64,000 nucleotides of DNA from GCA-2401155 sp045047085 (GCA_045047085.1 JASFYT010000010.1:34461-98460), one strand, 5' to 3'; shown: positions 16,770 through 26,709, numbered from the stretch's first letter. The notes: generated by a model from the letters alone, not told the origin. Numbers and translations are program-made.

Positions 16770-18365
16770 ATGGCACCTCGTGTTCTTGTATCAGACAAAC
16801 TTTCTGAAACTGCAGTACAAATCTTTCGTGATAACGGCGTGGACGTAGACTTCATGCCCGACCTTGGCAAAGACAAGGAAAAATTGCTGGAAGTCATCGG
16901 CAAATATGATGGGCTGGCCATTCGCTCAGCCACCAAGGCAACTGAAAAACTTATCAATGCGGCAACCAACCTCAAGGTGATTGGTCGTGCTGGCATCGGG
17001 GTTGATAACGTGGATATCCCGGCCGCATCGCGCAAAGGTATTGTGGTGATGAATACGCCGTTCGGTAATTCTATTACCACGGCTGAGCATGCCATCTCGT
17101 TGATGTTGGCTTGTGCCAGGCAAATTCCTGCTGCCAATGCTTCAACCCATGCAGGCAAATGGGAAAAAAGTAAATTCATGGGCGTTGAAGTCACCGGTAA
17201 GATTTTGGGTTTGATCGGTTGCGGTAATATCGGCGCTATTGTTGCCAGCCGCGCCAAAGGTCTGTGCATGAAGGTGATTGCTTATGACCCATTCCTTTCG
17301 CAGGAACGCGCTAATGAATTGCGTGTTGAAAAAGTTGAACTGGATGTGTTGTTTGCCAGGGCAGATTTCATCACGCTGCATGTGCCGTTGACCGACAAAA
17401 CACGCAATATCATTGATGCGGCTGCTTTTACCAAAATGAAGGACGGTGTGCGGATCATCAACTGTGCCCGTGGCGGTTTGGTTGTTGAGGCTGCTCTGGC
17501 TGATGCGCTGAAAAGCGGCAAGGTTGCGGGTGCAGCATTTGATGTGTTTGAAACGGAGCCTGCTACTGACAGCCCTTTGTTCAATTTGCCCAATGTGGTG
17601 TGCACGCCGCATCTGGGGGCAGCGACCACCGAAGCGCAGGAAAACGTTGCTTTGCAGGTGGCGGAACAAATGTCTGATTATCTAGTCAATGGTGCCGTTT
17701 CCAATGCGCTAAACATGCCTTCAATCACCGCTGAAGAAGCACCGCAGTTGCTGCCTTTTGCTAAACTGGCTGAGCATCTGGGCGCATTTGTCGGTCAAGT
17801 ATCCGATTCACCCATCGTCAGCGTCGAAATTACCTATGATGGTGCCGTATCGCAGATGAATAAGAGCGCGCTTACAAGTGCCGCCATTGCCGGTCTGATG
17901 AAATCTCAGATGTCTGATGTGAACATGGTCTCTGCCCCCGTTATGGCGAAGGAACGAGGCATTCAGATTTCTGAAACAACCCGTGATAAGTCAGGTGTGT
18001 TTGATAGTTATATCAAGCTCAACGTGGTGACGGAGAAGAACGAACGCTCGATTGCGGGTACTGTGTTTTCCGATGGTAAACCAAGATTTATCCAGATCAA
18101 GGGCATTAATATCGATGCGGATATTGGGCGTTATATGCTTTATACGACTAACCGCGATGAGCCGGGCATTATTGGTACACTTGGGGCGGTTTGCGGGGAT
18201 GCTGGAATTAACATCGCCAACTTCCAACTTGGTCGCGATGAACCGGGTGGCAATGCGATCGCATTGCTATACCTTGATGCTCCGGTTGAACAAAAAGTGC
18301 TGGATGCAATTACCAGCGGTGGTCTGTTCGATCAGGCCAAGCCTTTAGAATTCGATATTGGATAA
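16770..18365 (+). CDS. serA: D-3-phosphoglycerate dehydrogenase SerA
   Basis: NAD-dependent enzyme of 531 residues, first step of serine synthesis. The substrate domain is followed by the NAD domain with GLIGCGNIGAIVASRA near residue 147. The catalytic region ends in CTPHLGAATTEAQENV. An intervening domain (about 320-450) and a C-terminal ACT domain (MLYTTNRDEPGIIGTLGAV) make it the long form, in which serine feedback is likely. GGAGG precedes the ATG. Confidence 0.97.
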   Translation: MAPRVLVSDKLSETAVQIFRDNGVDVDFMPDLGKDKEKLLEVIGKYDGLAIRSATKATEKLINAATNLKVIGRAGIGVDNVDIPAASRKGIVVMNTPFGNSITTAEHAISLMLACARQIPAANASTHAGKWEKSKFMGVEVTGKILGLIGCGNIGAIVASRAKGLCMKVIAYDPFLSQERANELRVEKVELDVLFARADFITLHVPLTDKTRNIIDAAAFTKMKDGVRIINCARGGLVVEAALADALKSGKVAGAAFDVFETEPATDSPLFNLPNVVCTPHLGAATTEAQENVALQVAEQMSDYLVNGAVSNALNMPSITAEEAPQLLPFAKLAEHLGAFVGQVSDSPIVSVEITYDGAVSQMNKSALTSAAIAGLMKSQMSDVNMVSAPVMAKERGIQISETTRDKSGVFDSYIKLNVVTEKNERSIAGTVFSDGKPRFIQIKGINIDADIGRYMLYTTNRDEPGIIGTLGAVCGDAGINIANFQLGRDEPGGNAIALLYLDAPVEQKVLDAITSGGLFDQAKPLEFDIG

Positions 18366-18505
18366 AATTAATAACCTCCGGTACGTGGTTGAAAATTGTG
18401 GCTATTCGGTCTAAAAGCAACCGCAATCCGTAAGGCCTTGGGATTTTTTGATTCCCAGATGTTTTGCTTGAGTTGCGATAAGTAGAACGCGCACCGGAGA
18501 ATTTC

Positions 18506-19804
18506 ATGACGAATGTAGCTGTAATCGGTTCCCAATGGGGTGACGAGGGCAAAGGTAAGATTGTTGACTGGTTGTCTGAACGTGCCGACATCGTCGTGCG
18601 CTTCCAGGGTGGGCACAATGCCGGGCATACGTTGGTTATAGACGGGGTTAGCTATAAGTTGAGCCTGTTGCCATCTGGTGTGGTGCGTAGTGGAAAACTG
18701 GCGGTTATTGGCAATGGGGTGGTGATTGACCCCCATGCGCTGATTGCTGAGATTGGACGTTTGGCAGAGCAGGGTGTGATAGTAACACCCGAAAACCTCC
18801 GTATTGCAGATAATGCTACCCTTATTTTGTCATTGCACAGGGAGCTGGATGCAATCCGCGAGGATGCTGCATCCGATAGTGGCACCAAAATTGGCACTAC
18901 ACGCCGTGGAATTGGGCCTGCTTATGAGGATAAAGTGGGAAGAAGAGCTGTTCGGGTGCTTGATCTTGCTAATCTGGAAACCTTGCCTGCAAAAATCGAC
19001 CGTCTATTGACCCACCATAATGCATTGCGGCGTGGTTTGGGGCATGATGAGGTTAGTTACGACACAATTTATAATGAATTGGCCAGTGTCGCTGATGATA
19101 TCATTCCGTTTAGTGAAACGGTTTGGCGGTTGCTGGATAAGGCGAAGCGTGATGGCAAACGTATTTTGTTTGAAGGGGCGCAGGGCACGCTGCTTGATGT
19201 TGATCATGGCACTTATCCTTTTGTTACTTCGTCAAATACTGTTGCTGGGCAGGCGGCTGCGGGTTCTGGCATGGGGCCGGGTTCAGTTGGATATGTGCTT
19301 GGAATTACAAAGGCTTATACTACCCGTGTGGGTGAGGGGCCGTTCCCTACGGAGCAAAATAATGAAGTTGGTCAATTTCTTGGCGAAAAAGGCCATGAAT
19401 TTGGCACGATTACCGGTCGTAAGCGCCGTTGTGGCTGGTTTGACGCGGTATTGGTGAAGCAGGCCGTGGCAACCAACGGTATTACGGGCATTGCGCTGAC
19501 GAAACTCGATGTTTTGGACGGTCTTAAGGAAATAAAAATATGTACCGGTTATATGCTTGATGGAAAGTTAATTGACTATCTGCCCGCAAGTCAGGGCAGG
19601 CAGGCGCGGGTTGAGCCTGTTTACGAAACATTAGAGGGATGGGAAGGCACTACAGTTGGTGCCAGAACATGGAATGAATTGCCTGCACAGGCAGTAAAAT
19701 ACGTGCGTCATGTGGAAGAATTGATTGGTGCGCCAGTTGCTTTGTTATCAACGAGCCCCGAGCGCGATGATACAATCCTTGTTCATGACCCATTTCAGGA
19801 CTAA
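18506..19804 (+). CDS. purA: Adenylosuccinate synthetase PurA
   Basis: Converts IMP, aspartate and GTP to adenylosuccinate for AMP synthesis. It has 432 residues, the standard length. The N-terminal GTP and IMP loop is GSQWGDEGKGKIVDWL, and FQGGHNAGHT follows. The C-terminal nucleotide motif TKLDVLDGL is near residue 333. GGAG precedes the ATG. It lies 140 bases after serA. Confidence 0.97.
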   Translation: MTNVAVIGSQWGDEGKGKIVDWLSERADIVVRFQGGHNAGHTLVIDGVSYKLSLLPSGVVRSGKLAVIGNGVVIDPHALIAEIGRLAEQGVIVTPENLRIADNATLILSLHRELDAIREDAASDSGTKIGTTRRGIGPAYEDKVGRRAVRVLDLANLETLPAKIDRLLTHHNALRRGLGHDEVSYDTIYNELASVADDIIPFSETVWRLLDKAKRDGKRILFEGAQGTLLDVDHGTYPFVTSSNTVAGQAAAGSGMGPGSVGYVLGITKAYTTRVGEGPFPTEQNNEVGQFLGEKGHEFGTITGRKRRCGWFDAVLVKQAVATNGITGIALTKLDVLDGLKEIKICTGYMLDGKLIDYLPASQGRQARVEPVYETLEGWEGTTVGARTWNELPAQAVKYVRHVEELIGAPVALLSTSPERDDTILVHDPFQD

Positions 19805-19872
19805 AAGGTTAGTGCGATCCTTTAAAAAACGCTGGGATATCAACGGGCGCGGGACATTGCTGGTGACATTAA

Positions 19873-21228
19873 ATGGCTGACTACTACTCTATTTTGGATA
19901 AGACCATCTCCAGACTGCCTGAGAATACGGCTGCAAATCGCTCTCTTGTTTTTGCCAAAGCACGTGAGGCGATTGAACGGCAATTGCGTGGCTTGACCCC
20001 ATCACCGAGCGAAGAAGCTATTGCAAGACAAATGAGTGCATTGGAAAATGCAATATCAAGAATCGAAGTTGAGCAATCCTTCGATGCGGATATGGATAGT
20101 GTTGCAGAGGCTGTAACAGCATCGGTCACCGGACTTGATGTTGCGGCTGCGCCCGCCAGTGAATCCCGACCTGCTCCGGCTGCTCCTGCTGAAAGAAGCG
20201 AGCCACAACCGGTTACGCTTCAAACTTCTCCAAGAGTTGCTGAGCAAGACTTTGTCGCCGACGAGCCTGATAAACGCGGCATGGTGGGACGAGTTCTTCC
20301 TTATCTGCTCGGATTGGTTGTCGTGGGTGGTGGTGCATATGGGTTGTGGCTCAATAAGGACGCATTGCTGGACGCAGCGAAACCTACTACGGAAGTTGCA
20401 GCCCCAGCGAGTGGTAATACCCCAGCAGAGACACAGACACCGGGAAAAGCTGAAACGGCAGAAATAGGTTCATCTGAAAAAGAATCAGCCCGTCTTGGTG
20501 GAAATGGCGAGGATGTAGCGCCTGAACCTATTGTCGTTGAACCGGTCAGCCAGCCGAATGGCAGCGATACAGCTGAACCTCTTTTGCTGCAACCGGGATC
20601 TGACCCGTCGGTTGAACCTGCACCTTTGACTGAAAAACCTGTTGAGGTGACAGAAGTAGGTAAAGCAGCCGATGGGACTCCCGCTGCAACAGGGTTGCCA
20701 GCTATTGCACAGAAGGCTTATCTCTACGAAGAGGGTGGTGCAAATGGTGCCGCATCCAGAAGCGATGCAGCGATTGTTTGGACATTAAACCAAGAGGCAC
20801 CTTCGCCGGACCAACCTGCCGAGGCGGTGGTCAAGGGACGTTTGGATATTCCTGGTAATCCGCTTTCAATGGTCATAACAATTAAACGCAATACAGATGA
20901 GGGCCTACCGGCTAGTCATATTATCGAGTTAAACTTCGAAGGCGGCGAAATTGACAATGTGGCACGGTTTGTCATGAAGGCTACCGAACAGGCCAGAGGC
21001 GAAGGCCTTGTGGCCGTTCCAGCTAAAATTGATACGGGCTATTTCCTGATTGCATTGAACAATCTTCCTCAGGCCGTTGAGACCAACTCAAAATTGCTGT
21101 TGGAATCTGATTGGATCGATATTCCGCTGGGATATGCCACAGGCAGACGCGCTTTGGTAACGCTGGAAAAAGGTGTTATTGGCGAAAAAGTATTTCGCGA
21201 GGCGTTTGAGGATTGGAAGAATAGGTAA
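19873..21228 (+). CDS. Conserved membrane-anchored protein downstream of purA
   Basis: Protein of 451 residues with no recognised catalytic domain. The N-terminal 65 residues form a helical domain (SILDKTISRLPENTAANRSL onward). An acidic, Pro/Ala-rich linker follows, then one membrane helix near residues 142-158 (LPYLLGLVVVGGGAYGLWL). A long Pro/Glu-rich stretch leads to a folded C-terminal domain (about 275-450) outside the membrane. Proteins of this layout follow purA in related Hyphomicrobiales. It starts 68 bases after purA. An envelope role is an inference from topology only. Confidence 0.7.
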   Translation: MADYYSILDKTISRLPENTAANRSLVFAKAREAIERQLRGLTPSPSEEAIARQMSALENAISRIEVEQSFDADMDSVAEAVTASVTGLDVAAAPASESRPAPAAPAERSEPQPVTLQTSPRVAEQDFVADEPDKRGMVGRVLPYLLGLVVVGGGAYGLWLNKDALLDAAKPTTEVAAPASGNTPAETQTPGKAETAEIGSSEKESARLGGNGEDVAPEPIVVEPVSQPNGSDTAEPLLLQPGSDPSVEPAPLTEKPVEVTEVGKAADGTPAATGLPAIAQKAYLYEEGGANGAASRSDAAIVWTLNQEAPSPDQPAEAVVKGRLDIPGNPLSMVITIKRNTDEGLPASHIIELNFEGGEIDNVARFVMKATEQARGEGLVAVPAKIDTGYFLIALNNLPQAVETNSKLLLESDWIDIPLGYATGRRALVTLEKGVIGEKVFREAFEDWKNR

Positions 21229-21291
21229 GCTTGGTGCGGGCTAACTAACTCTCTGGTTGGCTTATGGCCCAGCGCCTCGCTGTTATTTGTT

Positions 21292-21337
21292 CTCACGGGC
21301 GTTTCCAAGCTTCGCTTGGGCCCTCCGAATGGGCGGC
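21292..21337. repeat. Dispersed palindromic repeat family 1, copy a
   Basis: 46 bases matching 29501-29546 at 43 positions. The core CCAAGCTTCGCTTGG folds into a tight hairpin, followed by GCCCTCCG and GGGCGGC. It lies just after the purA-linked gene in a 322-base gap that also holds repeat family 2. Confidence 0.7.
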
Positions 21338-21437
21338 CTGACCGGCCGGGTTCCCACGCTCGCCCTTTGGGCTCTCATTTGTTTCCCACGATAGTCTTTC
21401 CAGAAATTTCCCTTGCACCATCTCGTCTGTAGCTACC

Positions 21438-21537
21438 ACGCCGCAGGCGGGAGCGAAGAGCGACCGGCGCTAATGGCGCCGCGCTCACGCAGGCCCGACC
21501 GATAGGGAGGATACGCCGTGAGTGCAAACCATGGCAA
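21438..21537. repeat. Dispersed repeat family 2, copy b
   Basis: About 100 bases related to 12203-12298. Shared blocks are GGAGCGAAGAGCGA, CGGCGCTAA, and at the far end GATAC followed by GTGAG and GCAAA. The interior contains small inverted repeats (GGCGCC, GCGC). Together with family 1 copy a it fills the gap between the purA-linked gene and rpoH, where the two genes converge. Confidence 0.5.
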
Positions 21538-21550
21538 CACCAAACAGGCG

Positions 21551-22462
21551 CTACGCGCCTGCTTGGAGTTCTATTGCTTTGTTGCCCATGGCTAGGTCTC
21601 GGGCAGCGGCCTTTACGGCTTTTTGTACTTTCTCGAAGGCGCGGACCTCGATTTGTCGTACGCGTTCGCGTGAGATGCCAAATTCGCCGGATAATTTCTC
21701 CAGAGTTAGCGGATCGTCTGCCAGACGTCTGGCTTTGAAAATGTGCTGCTCACGTTCGTTCAGCACCGACATTGCATCTTTCAGCATAGTGCGGCGGTTA
21801 TCGAGTTCATCCTGTTCAACGAGTATTTCTTCGGCTGTGTCTGAATCATCCACCAGCCAATCCTGCCACTCACCGCTTTCGCCTTCGGAAGCCTTGATTG
21901 GTGCGTTGAGGGATGCGTCGCCGCCGAGGCGCTGGTTCATGGAAATGACTTCGTCCTCGCGCACACCTAATTGTGTGGCAATTTCGGTTACCTGATCGGG
22001 GCGCAGATCACCATCACCAATGGCCTGAATGCGGCCTTTTGCTTTACGCAAGTTGAAGAACAGACGTTTTTGGTTGGCGGTGGTGCCCATTTTCACGAGG
22101 CTCCACGAACGCAATACATATTCCTGAATAGAGGCTTTAATCCACCACATGGCATAAGTTGCCAAACGGAAGCCTTTTTCCGGGTCGAATTTTTTAACTG
22201 CCTGCATCAGGCCCACATTGCCTTCGGAAATCACTTCGCCAATTGGCAGGCCGTAGCCGCGGTAACCCATGGCAATTTTTGCTACCAGACGCAGATGGCT
22301 GGTGACTAATTGATGAGCCGCATCGCGGTCGTCATGTTCGAGAAAACTCTTGGCGAGCATATATTCCTGTTGAGGCTCCAGCATTGGGAACTTACGAATT
22401 TCGGTCATATAACGCGAAAGACCATTTTCACCCGCAGAAACGGTTGGAAAAAAATTTGCCAT
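21551..22462 (-). CDS. rpoH: Heat-shock sigma factor RpoH (sigma-32)
   Basis: Sigma-70-family factor of 303 residues. Region 2 has the core-binding and -10 helices (GNVGLMQAVKKFDPEKGFRL, then ATYAMWWIKASIQEYVL). The RpoH box is QKRLFFNLRK near residue 129. Region 4 ends with FGISRERVRQIEVRAFEKV. GGGGAG lies before the ATG. Alphaproteobacteria often have two rpoH genes; which one this is cannot be told here. Confidence 0.95.
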   Translation of the reverse strand: MANFFPTVSAGENGLSRYMTEIRKFPMLEPQQEYMLAKSFLEHDDRDAAHQLVTSHLRLVAKIAMGYRGYGLPIGEVISEGNVGLMQAVKKFDPEKGFRLATYAMWWIKASIQEYVLRSWSLVKMGTTANQKRLFFNLRKAKGRIQAIGDGDLRPDQVTEIATQLGVREDEVISMNQRLGGDASLNAPIKASEGESGEWQDWLVDDSDTAEEILVEQDELDNRRTMLKDAMSVLNEREQHIFKARRLADDPLTLEKLSGEFGISRERVRQIEVRAFEKVQKAVKAAARDLAMGNKAIELQAGA

Positions 22463-22630
22463 CTTTTGCTCTCCCCAAAATCAGGCCACCGAGGTTGGCC
22501 CGTTTATACTTGAATATGAAATTATTCCTCAGTTACTAATGATATAGGGAGTAATTGCGCTGACACCAAGAAGATGGGCAAAATTTAATCTAAAAATTGC
22601 CTTAAGTGATTGAATTTAGCTATTTTTGCT

Positions 22631-23929
22631 CTATATCCGGTCGCGCAGGGAATACCATACCATGGCTGCAACCATGGTTGGCCAGCGTAAAAGAGGGCCA
22701 CCGGGGAATTTTGGAGTGGGTAATTTGGCCATTATATCGAAGCGGGACATTTGTCCGTCTATTGCTTCAGCGGCAATTTTTCCAGCCATTGTGGCCATGG
22801 CGATGCCATCGCCGGAATAGCCGGAGATGTTCAGAATGTTGTCCGGCATGACTTCAAACAGGGGCAGGCGGTTTAAGGTGATTCCTAACGTTCCGCCCCA
22901 TCCATAATCAATTTTTGCGTTTTTCAATTGTGGAAATATTTCCAACATATTTGGGCGGACGAAGGCTTTGATATCTTTCGGGAAGCGGTAACCGTAGTTT
23001 TCGCCACCGCCGAACAGCATGCGATTATCCTCTGACAGGCGGAAATAATTGACTACAAACCGGCTGTCATAAACTGCTTCGCGATCTTTGATCAGAGAAT
23101 TTGCTAATTTATCATCTAGTGGTTCTGTGGCGATAATGAAATTATTTATCGGCATGACCCGGCTTGCGGCCTGGGGATTGAGGTTACCGATATAGCCGTT
23201 GCAGGCGAGAATGGTCCAATTGCATTTAATCGAGCCAGAAGCGGTTTTTATCTCGCAATTTTCTGCGGAAAGCACTTCGCTTTGTTCAAAAATTGTAACT
23301 CCGGCTTTGATGGCAACTCTCGCTATGCCGCGGGCGAAATTGAGTGGGTGCAGGTGGAAAGAGGCTTTATCCAGTGAGCCACCGGAATAATTTGTAGCAC
23401 CCAGTTTTTCGCACATGGCATCGGGGGTGAGGTATTCGAGTGTATCGCTGCCATAGTCGCGTTGCATCTTTTCGACGAAGGACTTTGAATCTGCGTCGTA
23501 TCGTTTTCGGTGGTTTACTCCAATAACACCATGGCCAAGAGCGCAATCAATAGCGTGGGTTTTGACGAGGGTGCGAACAGTTTCTCCCGCTTCAATACCA
23601 ATCCGGTAGATTTGTTTGGCCAATTCTCTTCCTACAAGAGATTCGATTTTTTCAAGATTGCTGCCCTGACCTGATGAAACTTGTCCGCCATTTCTTCCTG
23701 ATGCTCCCCATCCGATCCGGTGGGCTTCGAGTAACGCTACCTTATAGCCGTTTTGCGCCAGATGAAGTGCAGCGGAAAGGCCAGAATAGCCGCCGCCGAT
23801 GATTGCCACATCAAATATCTGTTCGCCTTTGAGTGGTTCAAATGTAGAAATGGGATGAGCACTTGCCGCATACCAAGAGGGGGCGTGTTCGCCCGGTTCA
23901 TCATTGGCATGAAGCAGGGAAAGGACCAT
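22631..23929 (-). CDS. FAD-dependent amine oxidoreductase, PuuB-like
   Basis: DAO-family flavoprotein of 432 residues. The FAD-binding motif is VAIIGGGYSGLSAALHLAQNG at about residues 42-62, and GWGASGRNGGQVSSGQGSNL follows, typical of gamma-glutamylputrescine oxidases. It starts three bases after the glutamine-synthetase-like gene, so the two are co-transcribed. The likely reaction is oxidation of a gamma-glutamylated polyamine to the aldehyde with release of ammonia and peroxide. Substrate assignment rests on family and operon. Confidence 0.82.
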   Translation of the reverse strand: MVLSLLHANDEPGEHAPSWYAASAHPISTFEPLKGEQIFDVAIIGGGYSGLSAALHLAQNGYKVALLEAHRIGWGASGRNGGQVSSGQGSNLEKIESLVGRELAKQIYRIGIEAGETVRTLVKTHAIDCALGHGVIGVNHRKRYDADSKSFVEKMQRDYGSDTLEYLTPDAMCEKLGATNYSGGSLDKASFHLHPLNFARGIARVAIKAGVTIFEQSEVLSAENCEIKTASGSIKCNWTILACNGYIGNLNPQAASRVMPINNFIIATEPLDDKLANSLIKDREAVYDSRFVVNYFRLSEDNRMLFGGGENYGYRFPKDIKAFVRPNMLEIFPQLKNAKIDYGWGGTLGITLNRLPLFEVMPDNILNISGYSGDGIAMATMAGKIAAEAIDGQMSRFDIMAKLPTPKFPGGPLLRWPTMVAAMVWYSLRDRI

Positions 23930-23932
23930 AAT

Positions 23933-25333
23933 CTAGACGTTCAGGAGTAAATGTTCGCGCTCCCACGGGCTGATCACCAGCATGAAATCCTCGTGTTCCT
24001 TGCGTTTGACGCCGACGAAAACATCAACGAACAGATCGCCCAGAACCTTGCGGAGTTCTTTAGAGTTATCCAGAGCCTGTACTGCATCAAGCAGGCCTGT
24101 TGGCAAGTCGCGACCACGCATGAGAACTTCGGTTGTCACTTCTTTACGGGGTTTTATCTCTTCAATCATTCCCAGATAGCCGCAGGCGAGACTGGCAGCG
24201 ATTGCCAGATAGGGATTGGCATCGGCACCCACAAGGCGATTTTCCAAACGTCGAGCCTCTGGCTTTGCGCGCGGTGCGCGAAGGCCAACGGAGCGGTTAT
24301 CGTGGCCCCAGTCAAGGTTTACCGGTGCCGACATTTCTGGCACCAGACGGCGGTATGAATTCACATAAGGTGCCATCAGGACAGTTGCATCCGGCAGGTA
24401 TTTTTGTTGACCGCCGATGAAGTGTTTGAATTCCGGGCTGGCATTGCCATGACGGTTTGAAAAAATATTCTTGCCCGTTTTGGTATCGACCACGCTTTGG
24501 TGGATGTGCATGGCGCTGCCTGGCTGGTTGCCCATGGGTTTGGCCATGAATGTTGCGTAGCATCCACACTGCAGGGCTGCTTCGCGGATTAGGCGCTTAT
24601 AAAGGAAAACCTCATCGGCAAGTTTCAGCGGGTCTCCGTGCTGGAGATTTATCTCTAATTGGGCCGCGCCTGATTCGTGCAAAATGGTGTCTATGTTGAG
24701 GGATTGGGCTTCTGCATAATCATAAATATGCTCGATCACCCGGTCAAACTCATCCACCGCAGAAAGAGAATATGCCTGTTTGGCATGGCTTTGGCGACCG
24801 GAACGGCCAATGGGTGGTTCAAGCGGGTTTTCGGGATTGGTGTTTGGTTTGGTGAGGTAAAATTCAATCTCCGGAGAAATGACGGGACGCCACCCTTTGT
24901 TATCGTAGAGTTTCAAAACACGTCGCAACACGTTACGTGAGGTGAATGAAATCGGGTTTCCCTGCACATCAAATGCATCGTGGATAATCTGGATTGATGG
25001 ATCGATGGCCCACGGAACCGTACGTGCGGTGGCGATGTCTGGCACCAAAACCACATCGGCATCGATATCATATTCTCTGATCTCGGTGCCGAATTCCGGG
25101 AAATCGCCGGTGACTGTGGCCAGTAGAACGGAGACAGGCATGCGCACGTTTTCTTCGCGCATGAACTTCATGGCGGGCATCACCTTGCCCCTTGCTACAC
25201 CGGCGAGATCCGGAGTGACGCACTCCACTTCATCGACGCGGTATTCGCGAATCCATTCATCCAGTTCCTTATTTTGACCAGTAGAAAAATCCGGTGAGAT
25301 ACCGAGGCTGATTTCTGGTTTCAATATATTCAT
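23933..25333 (-). CDS. Glutamine synthetase family protein, PuuA-like
   Basis: 466 residues. I chose the ATG at 25333, which overlaps the stop of the upstream aminotransferase gene as ATGA; the frame is open 14 codons further. The chain has the glutamine-synthetase fold: beta-grasp region, then SPEIEFYL and AAQLEINLQHGDPLKLADE, and the ATP/glutamate site MAPYVNSYRRLVP followed by WGHDNRSVGLR. It lacks the adenylylation loop of GlnA. The neighbours point to gamma-glutamyl-putrescine (or another amine) synthetase rather than nitrogen assimilation. Confidence 0.85.
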   Translation of the reverse strand: MNILKPEISLGISPDFSTGQNKELDEWIREYRVDEVECVTPDLAGVARGKVMPAMKFMREENVRMPVSVLLATVTGDFPEFGTEIREYDIDADVVLVPDIATARTVPWAIDPSIQIIHDAFDVQGNPISFTSRNVLRRVLKLYDNKGWRPVISPEIEFYLTKPNTNPENPLEPPIGRSGRQSHAKQAYSLSAVDEFDRVIEHIYDYAEAQSLNIDTILHESGAAQLEINLQHGDPLKLADEVFLYKRLIREAALQCGCYATFMAKPMGNQPGSAMHIHQSVVDTKTGKNIFSNRHGNASPEFKHFIGGQQKYLPDATVLMAPYVNSYRRLVPEMSAPVNLDWGHDNRSVGLRAPRAKPEARRLENRLVGADANPYLAIAASLACGYLGMIEEIKPRKEVTTEVLMRGRDLPTGLLDAVQALDNSKELRKVLGDLFVDVFVGVKRKEHEDFMLVISPWEREHLLLNV

Positions 25334-26709
25334 TTTGCACCTATTTCGGCATAAGTCTGATCGAGAGATTTCCATGCCTTTTCGACCATCTCATCAATTT
25401 CTTCATCAGTAATAATGAGTGGCGGGGAGACAATCATGGTGTCACGCACAGCACGCATAACGAGACCGTTATTGAAGCTATGATCACGGCAACTGGCACC
25501 GGCTTCACCTTCATCTTTGAACTTTTTACGGGCCGGTTTGTCGGGCACCAATTCCAATGCTCCCATGAGACCTACCGATCTTGCTTCACCAACAAGGGGG
25601 TGTTCGCCAAGGCTTGCCCATTTTTTGGCGAAATAACCGGCGGTGTGATTTTTTACTCGCTCAATCAGTTTTTCATCTTCCATTATTTTCAAATTGGCAA
25701 GGGCCGCAGCGCAACAGGCTGGATGGCCCGAATAGGTGTAGCCGTGGGTAAACTCGCCTGCGTTTTCGCGGAGAACGTTCGCAATTTCATCGGAGAATGC
25801 CACTGCTCCGATGGGTAGATATCCTGATGACAGGCCTTTCGCCATTGCGATGACATCTGGTTTTAAATCGTAATATTGTGAGCCGAACCAATCGCCGAGG
25901 CGGCCAAATCCGGTGATTACTTCATCAGCGACGAAAAGGATATTGCGGGACTTGCAAATGCGCATGATTTCCGGCCAATAGCTATCAGGCGGGATGATGA
26001 CACCGCCTGCACCCTGAACAGGTTCTGCGATGAAAGCGGCGATGCGGTCTTCGCCGAGTTCGTCGATTTTCTTTTCGAGATCATGGGCGCATTCAATTCC
26101 GAATTCATGTGCACTCATATCGCCACCTTCGTGGAACCAGTAGGGCTGTTTGATATGGGCGATATCAGGAATGAGTGGAGCTCCCTGAATGTGCATTCCG
26201 GACATGCCGCCAAGGGAAACACCGGCCATGGTGGAGCCATGATAGGCGTTTTTCCGGGCTATGATGATCGTCTTATTTGATTTTTCTTTGCTGGCCCAAT
26301 AGGTCCGCACGAGACGCAGAACTGTATCATTGGCATCTGAGCCGGAACCCGTGAAGAATATGTGGTTGAGATCACCGGGGGTGAGGGATGCAATCTTTTC
26401 AGCCAATTCAACCACTGGGCGATGAGTTGATTTGAAAAAAGTGTTGTAGTACGGCAATTCCGCCATCTGGTTAGAGACAGCGTCAATGATTTCCTGCCTG
26501 CCATAACCCACATTCATGCACCAAAGACCTGCCATGCCATCGAGAATTTTTTTGCCGTTGCCATCCCAGATATAGGAGCCGTCGGCATGGGTAATCACCC
26601 GAAGCGACGCGTCATCAAGGCTCGCATGGTCGGTAAAAGGATGCCAGTGATGGGCAAGGTCTGTTTGTTTTAGTTCTGCGGTGGAGGGAGAATTAGGCTT
26701 GGCTGGCAT
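25330..26709 (-). CDS. Class III aminotransferase, putrescine/polyamine type (SpuC-like)
   Basis: PLP enzyme of about 459 residues. The first ATG is at 26709; an in-frame GTG at 26718 is possible. It has the omega-aminotransferase features HHWHPFTDH, then DGMAGLWCMNVGYGR, the PLP contact region FVADEVITGFGRLGDWFG, and the PLP-Lys in DVIAMAKGLSSGYLP. It is the first gene of a three-gene minus-strand operon with the PuuA-like and PuuB-like genes (ATGA overlap with the next). It probably uses pyruvate as acceptor for an amine such as putrescine. Confidence 0.85.
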   Translation of the reverse strand: MPAKPNSPSTAELKQTDLAHHWHPFTDHASLDDASLRVITHADGSYIWDGNGKKILDGMAGLWCMNVGYGRQEIIDAVSNQMAELPYYNTFFKSTHRPVVELAEKIASLTPGDLNHIFFTGSGSDANDTVLRLVRTYWASKEKSNKTIIIARKNAYHGSTMAGVSLGGMSGMHIQGAPLIPDIAHIKQPYWFHEGGDMSAHEFGIECAHDLEKKIDELGEDRIAAFIAEPVQGAGGVIIPPDSYWPEIMRICKSRNILFVADEVITGFGRLGDWFGSQYYDLKPDVIAMAKGLSSGYLPIGAVAFSDEIANVLRENAGEFTHGYTYSGHPACCAAALANLKIMEDEKLIERVKNHTAGYFAKKWASLGEHPLVGEARSVGLMGALELVPDKPARKKFKDEGEAGASCRDHSFNNGLVMRAVRDTMIVSPPLIITDEEIDEMVEKAWKSLDQTYAEIGAK

